Part shown: positions 61,888 to 64,000 of the stretch, one piece after another
How the letters are laid out: each line of letters opens with the position of its first letter
Position numbering within the stretch: the stretch's first letter is position 1
From: an uncultured Rhodospirillales bacterium
GTDB lineage: Bacteria > Pseudomonadota > Alphaproteobacteria > ATCC43930 > CGMCC-115725
Length of the DNA: 64,000 bases
Reading direction: 5' to 3'
Assembly: GCA_903828515.1 (NCBI GenBank)
Contig: CAIKMD010000007.1
Location: 1,272,706-1,336,705, forward strand
Translations under genes and position numbers: made by a program
The notes under the pieces: generated by a model
Databases searched by the model: none
Seen by the model: the letters and a program-made list of their open reading frames with translations, nothing else
Told to the model about the DNA's origin: nothing

Positions 61888-63093
61888 TCAGGCCACGCGT
61901 CGGATCGGCAGGCGCGACCAGACGTCACTCAACGCGCCGACCAGCCGGTCGATATCGGCGTCGGAATGCTGCGGCGTCGGGGTCAGCCGCAGCCGTTCGC
62001 CGCCATGCGGCACGGTCGGGTAGTTGATCGGCTGCACATAGATATTGTGCCGCGCCAGCAGATCGTCGGAGGCCTCTTTGCACAGGCGCGCATCGCCGAC
62101 GAGGACGGGGACGACGTGGCTCGGTGACGGCATGACGGGGAGATTGGCTTCCTTGAGCCGACGCTTCAGCAGTGCCGCACGCTCCTGGTGGCGTGCGCGT
62201 AGTTCGGATGCGCCGCGAACGTGACGGATGCTGGCAACCGCGCCGGCGCAGATCGCCGGCGGCAGCGAGGTGGTGAAGATGAAGCCGGGCGCGTGGCTGC
62301 GCAGGAAGTCGACCATTGCGGTCGAGCCCGCGACATAGCCGCCGATCAGGCCGAAGGCCTTGGCGAGCGTGCCTTGAATGATGTCGACGCGATGGGCGAC
62401 GCCGTCGCGCTCGGCAATGCCGCCACCGTTCGGACCGTAAAGCCCGACCGCATGCACCTCGTCGAGATAGGTCATGGCACCGAAACGCTGCGCCACGTCG
62501 CAGAGTTCCCCGATCGGTGCGATATCGCCGTCCATCGAATAGACCGATTCAAACACGACGAGCTTCGGGCGCGCCGGGTCGGCTTCGCTCATCAGCCGCG
62601 CGAGATCTTTCGCGTCATTGTGTTTGAAGATGCGTTTCTCGGTGCGGGCGTGGCGAATGCCTTCGATCATCGAGGCGTGATTGAGCGCATCGGAGAAGAT
62701 GATGCAGCCGGGTAACTGACTGGCCAGCGTCGCGAGCGCCGCGTCGTTGGCGACATAGCCCGAGGTGAAGACGAGCGCCGCCGGTTTGTTGTGCAGCGAG
62801 GCCAGTTCTTCCTCGAGCATGACGTGATAATGCGTGGTGCCCGAGATATTGCGCGTGCCGCCGGCGCCGGCGCCGGCCTTGTCGATCGCCTCGTGCATCG
62901 CCGCGAGCACGGCGGGATGCTGGCCCATGCCGATATAGTCGTTGGAGCACCAGACGGTGATCGGCTTGCCGCTTTGATGATCGTGCGCGTGCGGAAACGC
63001 ACCGGCCTTGCGCTCGAGGTCGGCGAAGACGCGATAGCGTCCCTCGGCCCTCAGCGCGTCGAGGCGTGTCTTGAAAAACCCTTCATAATCCAT
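61888..63093 (-). CDS. hemA: 5-aminolevulinate synthase
   Basis: Condenses glycine and succinyl-CoA to 5-aminolevulinate (C4 pathway) with PLP, first step of heme and tetrapyrrole synthesis. 401 residues. PLP lysine in [18 protein letters not shown]; substrate-contact segments [30 protein letters not shown] and [20 protein letters not shown]. This enzyme, rather than glutamyl-tRNA reductase, marks the organism as alphaproteobacterial. It is followed by the winged-helix gene on the same strand. Complete and unremarkable. Confidence 0.97.
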   Translation of the reverse strand: MDYEGFFKTRLDALRAEGRYRVFADLERKAGAFPHAHDHQSGKPITVWCSNDYIGMGQHPAVLAAMHEAIDKAGAGAGGTRNISGTTHYHVMLEEELASLHNKPAALVFTSGYVANDAALATLASQLPGCIIFSDALNHASMIEGIRHARTEKRIFKHNDAKDLARLMSEADPARPKLVVFESVYSMDGDIAPIGELCDVAQRFGAMTYLDEVHAVGLYGPNGGGIAERDGVAHRVDIIQGTLAKAFGLIGGYVAGSTAMVDFLRSHAPGFIFTTSLPPAICAGAVASIRHVRGASELRARHQERAALLKRRLKEANLPVMPSPSHVVPVLVGDARLCKEASDDLLARHNIYVQPINYPTVPHGGERLRLTPTPQHSDADIDRLVGALSDVWSRLPIRRVA

Positions 63094-63181
63094 CGCTTAA
63101 CCGCTCCGCCGGGTCGGCATTCCCAATTATACGACCAAACGCCAAGCCCGCCAGTCCCGCAATGGGACGCTTTGCCGCGCC

Positions 63182-64000
63182 TTAGAGGAGCTTCAGCCGG
63201 ATGGCCGCATCGTCCAGTGCCCGGCCGAATCGCTGCCAGATCTCGTCGATATCGGCTTCAGTCGCGATGAGGGGCGGGCAGAAGGCGATCGTATCGCCGG
63301 CCATGGCCCGGACGATGAGGCCGTTCTCCTGCGCCGCCGCGGCGACGGTGGCCGAAACGCTTTGGGCCGGATCGAACGGCGCCTTGGTGGCTTTGTCGCT
63401 GACCAGTTCGAGCGCCCCGAGGAGCCCGACACCCCTTGCTTCGCCAACCAGCGGATGCGCGGCGAAGTGCTGTAGCCCTTTTTGGAAGTGGGGTGCGAGG
63501 CGACGGACATGACCGAGGATATCGCGCTCCTCGTAAATTTTCAGTGCTTCCAGCGCGACCGCGCAGCAGGTCGGATGGCCCGAATAGGTAAAGCCATGCG
63601 CGAAGACGCCGAGCTTGTCGCTCTGGATGAGAAGCGCCTGATAGATGTCTTCGGAAATGATCGTTGCCGAGATCGGCAGATAGGCCGACGACACCGCCTT
63701 GGCGAGGGTCAGGATGTCGGGCTTCATCGCATAAGTCTCGGACCCGAACATGTTGCCGGTGCGTGCGAAGCCGCAAATCACTTCGTCCGCGATCAACAGC
63801 ACGTCGTGTTTTTTCAGCACCGCCTGGATTTTCCCGAAATAGGTTTCGGGCGGCACGATCACGCCGCCGGCACCCATCACCGGCTCGGCGATGAACGCCG
63901 CGACCGTATCCGGACCTTCGCGTTCGATGAGCGCATCGAGATTGCTCGCGAGCCGTGTGGCGAAATCCGCCTCGCTCTCGCCTGGCTCGGCATAGCGATA
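63182..64000 (-). CDS. Class III (omega) aminotransferase (3' part; start lies beyond the window)
   Basis: PLP-dependent aminotransferase of the class III group (ornithine/GABA/beta-alanine type). Reading right to left it enters at the edge with GESEADFATRLASNLDALI and AEPVMGAGGVIVPPETYF, then DVLLIADEVICGFARTGNMF (PLP aspartate), the PLP lysine in LTLAKAVSSAYLPISATI, FTYSGHPTCCAVALEALKI, and a stop at 63182-63184. About 270 residues are visible. It ends about 90 bases from hemA. Donor and acceptor cannot be named; the N-terminal third is outside the window. Confidence 0.9.
   Translation of the reverse strand, partial: YRYAEPGESEADFATRLASNLDALIEREGPDTVAAFIAEPVMGAGGVIVPPETYFGKIQAVLKKHDVLLIADEVICGFARTGNMFGSETYAMKPDILTLAKAVSSAYLPISATIISEDIYQALLIQSDKLGVFAHGFTYSGHPTCCAVALEALKIYEERDILGHVRRLAPHFQKGLQHFAAHPLVGEARGVGLLGALELVSDKATKAPFDPAQSVSATVAAAAQENGLIVRAMAGDTIAFCPPLIATEADIDEIWQRFGRALDDAAIRLKLL

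Noticed and set aside
1-64000. CRISPR array, tRNA or rRNA genes
   Set aside because: No spaced repeats, no clover-leaf-like sequences or conserved rRNA stretches were seen by eye.

Overview
The window is high-GC alphaproteobacterial chromosome. The main evidence is a C4-type heme gene (5-aminolevulinate synthase), a hopanoid locus, an alphaproteobacterial-style fabI-aroC-sppA run, TRAP transport and many lone periplasmic solute-binding proteins. A soil or water Rhodospirillales-like or related alphaproteobacterium fits best. I cannot place it more precisely. No rRNA, tRNA, CRISPR array, transposase or phage gene was seen.

Layout. (1) 1-4.5 kb: hopanoid genes hpnE (cut by the window edge), shc and hpnG, followed by a coupled MDR oxidoreductase. 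(2) 4.5-15 kb: a secreted TPR-CHAT protein (putative caspase-like peptidase), then a visibly AT-richer four-gene envelope cassette (COG3014-like, LpoB-like lipoprotein, DUF6844-like, CsgG/FlgT-like). After it come a NMT1/TauA-type binding protein, a decayed fragment of a second CHAT gene and an AT-rich orphan gene. (3) 15-18.6 kb: glutathione-dependent formaldehyde dehydrogenase, a DUF763 protein and a CDF metal exporter. (4) 18.6-45.5 kb: a large accessory catabolic and transport region. It holds a TRAP system with fused DctQM, seven solute-binding proteins in or next to the block (counting 13,091) with no ABC permease or ATPase, MarR and IclR regulators, two class II aldolase-fold proteins, an extradiol-dioxygenase-like VOC protein, two Rieske oxygenases, an IorAB-type molybdenum hydroxylase, an HsaA-like flavin monooxygenase, a luciferase-like monooxygenase, two aromatic-acid-type transport or hydrolase genes, a UbiD decarboxylase and an FAD aromatic hydroxylase. 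(5) 45.5-54.3 kb: isoprenoid and hopanoid genes hpnH-ispH, divergent from dxs-tlyA-rlmD-like, then a VOC protein, an MFS carrier and a small internally duplicated protein. (6) 54.3-64 kb: housekeeping genes sppA, aroC, fabI, a DnaJ-class protein, pdxH, an SDR, a cupin, a winged-helix protein, hemA and a class III aminotransferase cut by the window end.

How it fits together. dxs and ispH supply isoprenoid precursors; hpnE (squalene formation) and shc (cyclisation) make the C30 hopanoid; HpnH adds adenosine and HpnG removes adenine to make extended hopanoids. About 41 kb of mostly accessory DNA separates hpnE-shc-hpnG from hpnH. The catabolic block has the parts to import, hydroxylate, decarboxylate and ring-cleave one or more (hetero)aromatic acids, but the substrate cannot be read from sequence.

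The best candidates for something undescribed are the AT-rich LpoB/CsgG-like envelope cassette next to a secreted CHAT protein and followed by a CHAT remnant, and the pair of TAXI-type binding proteins that lack export signals inside the catabolic region.
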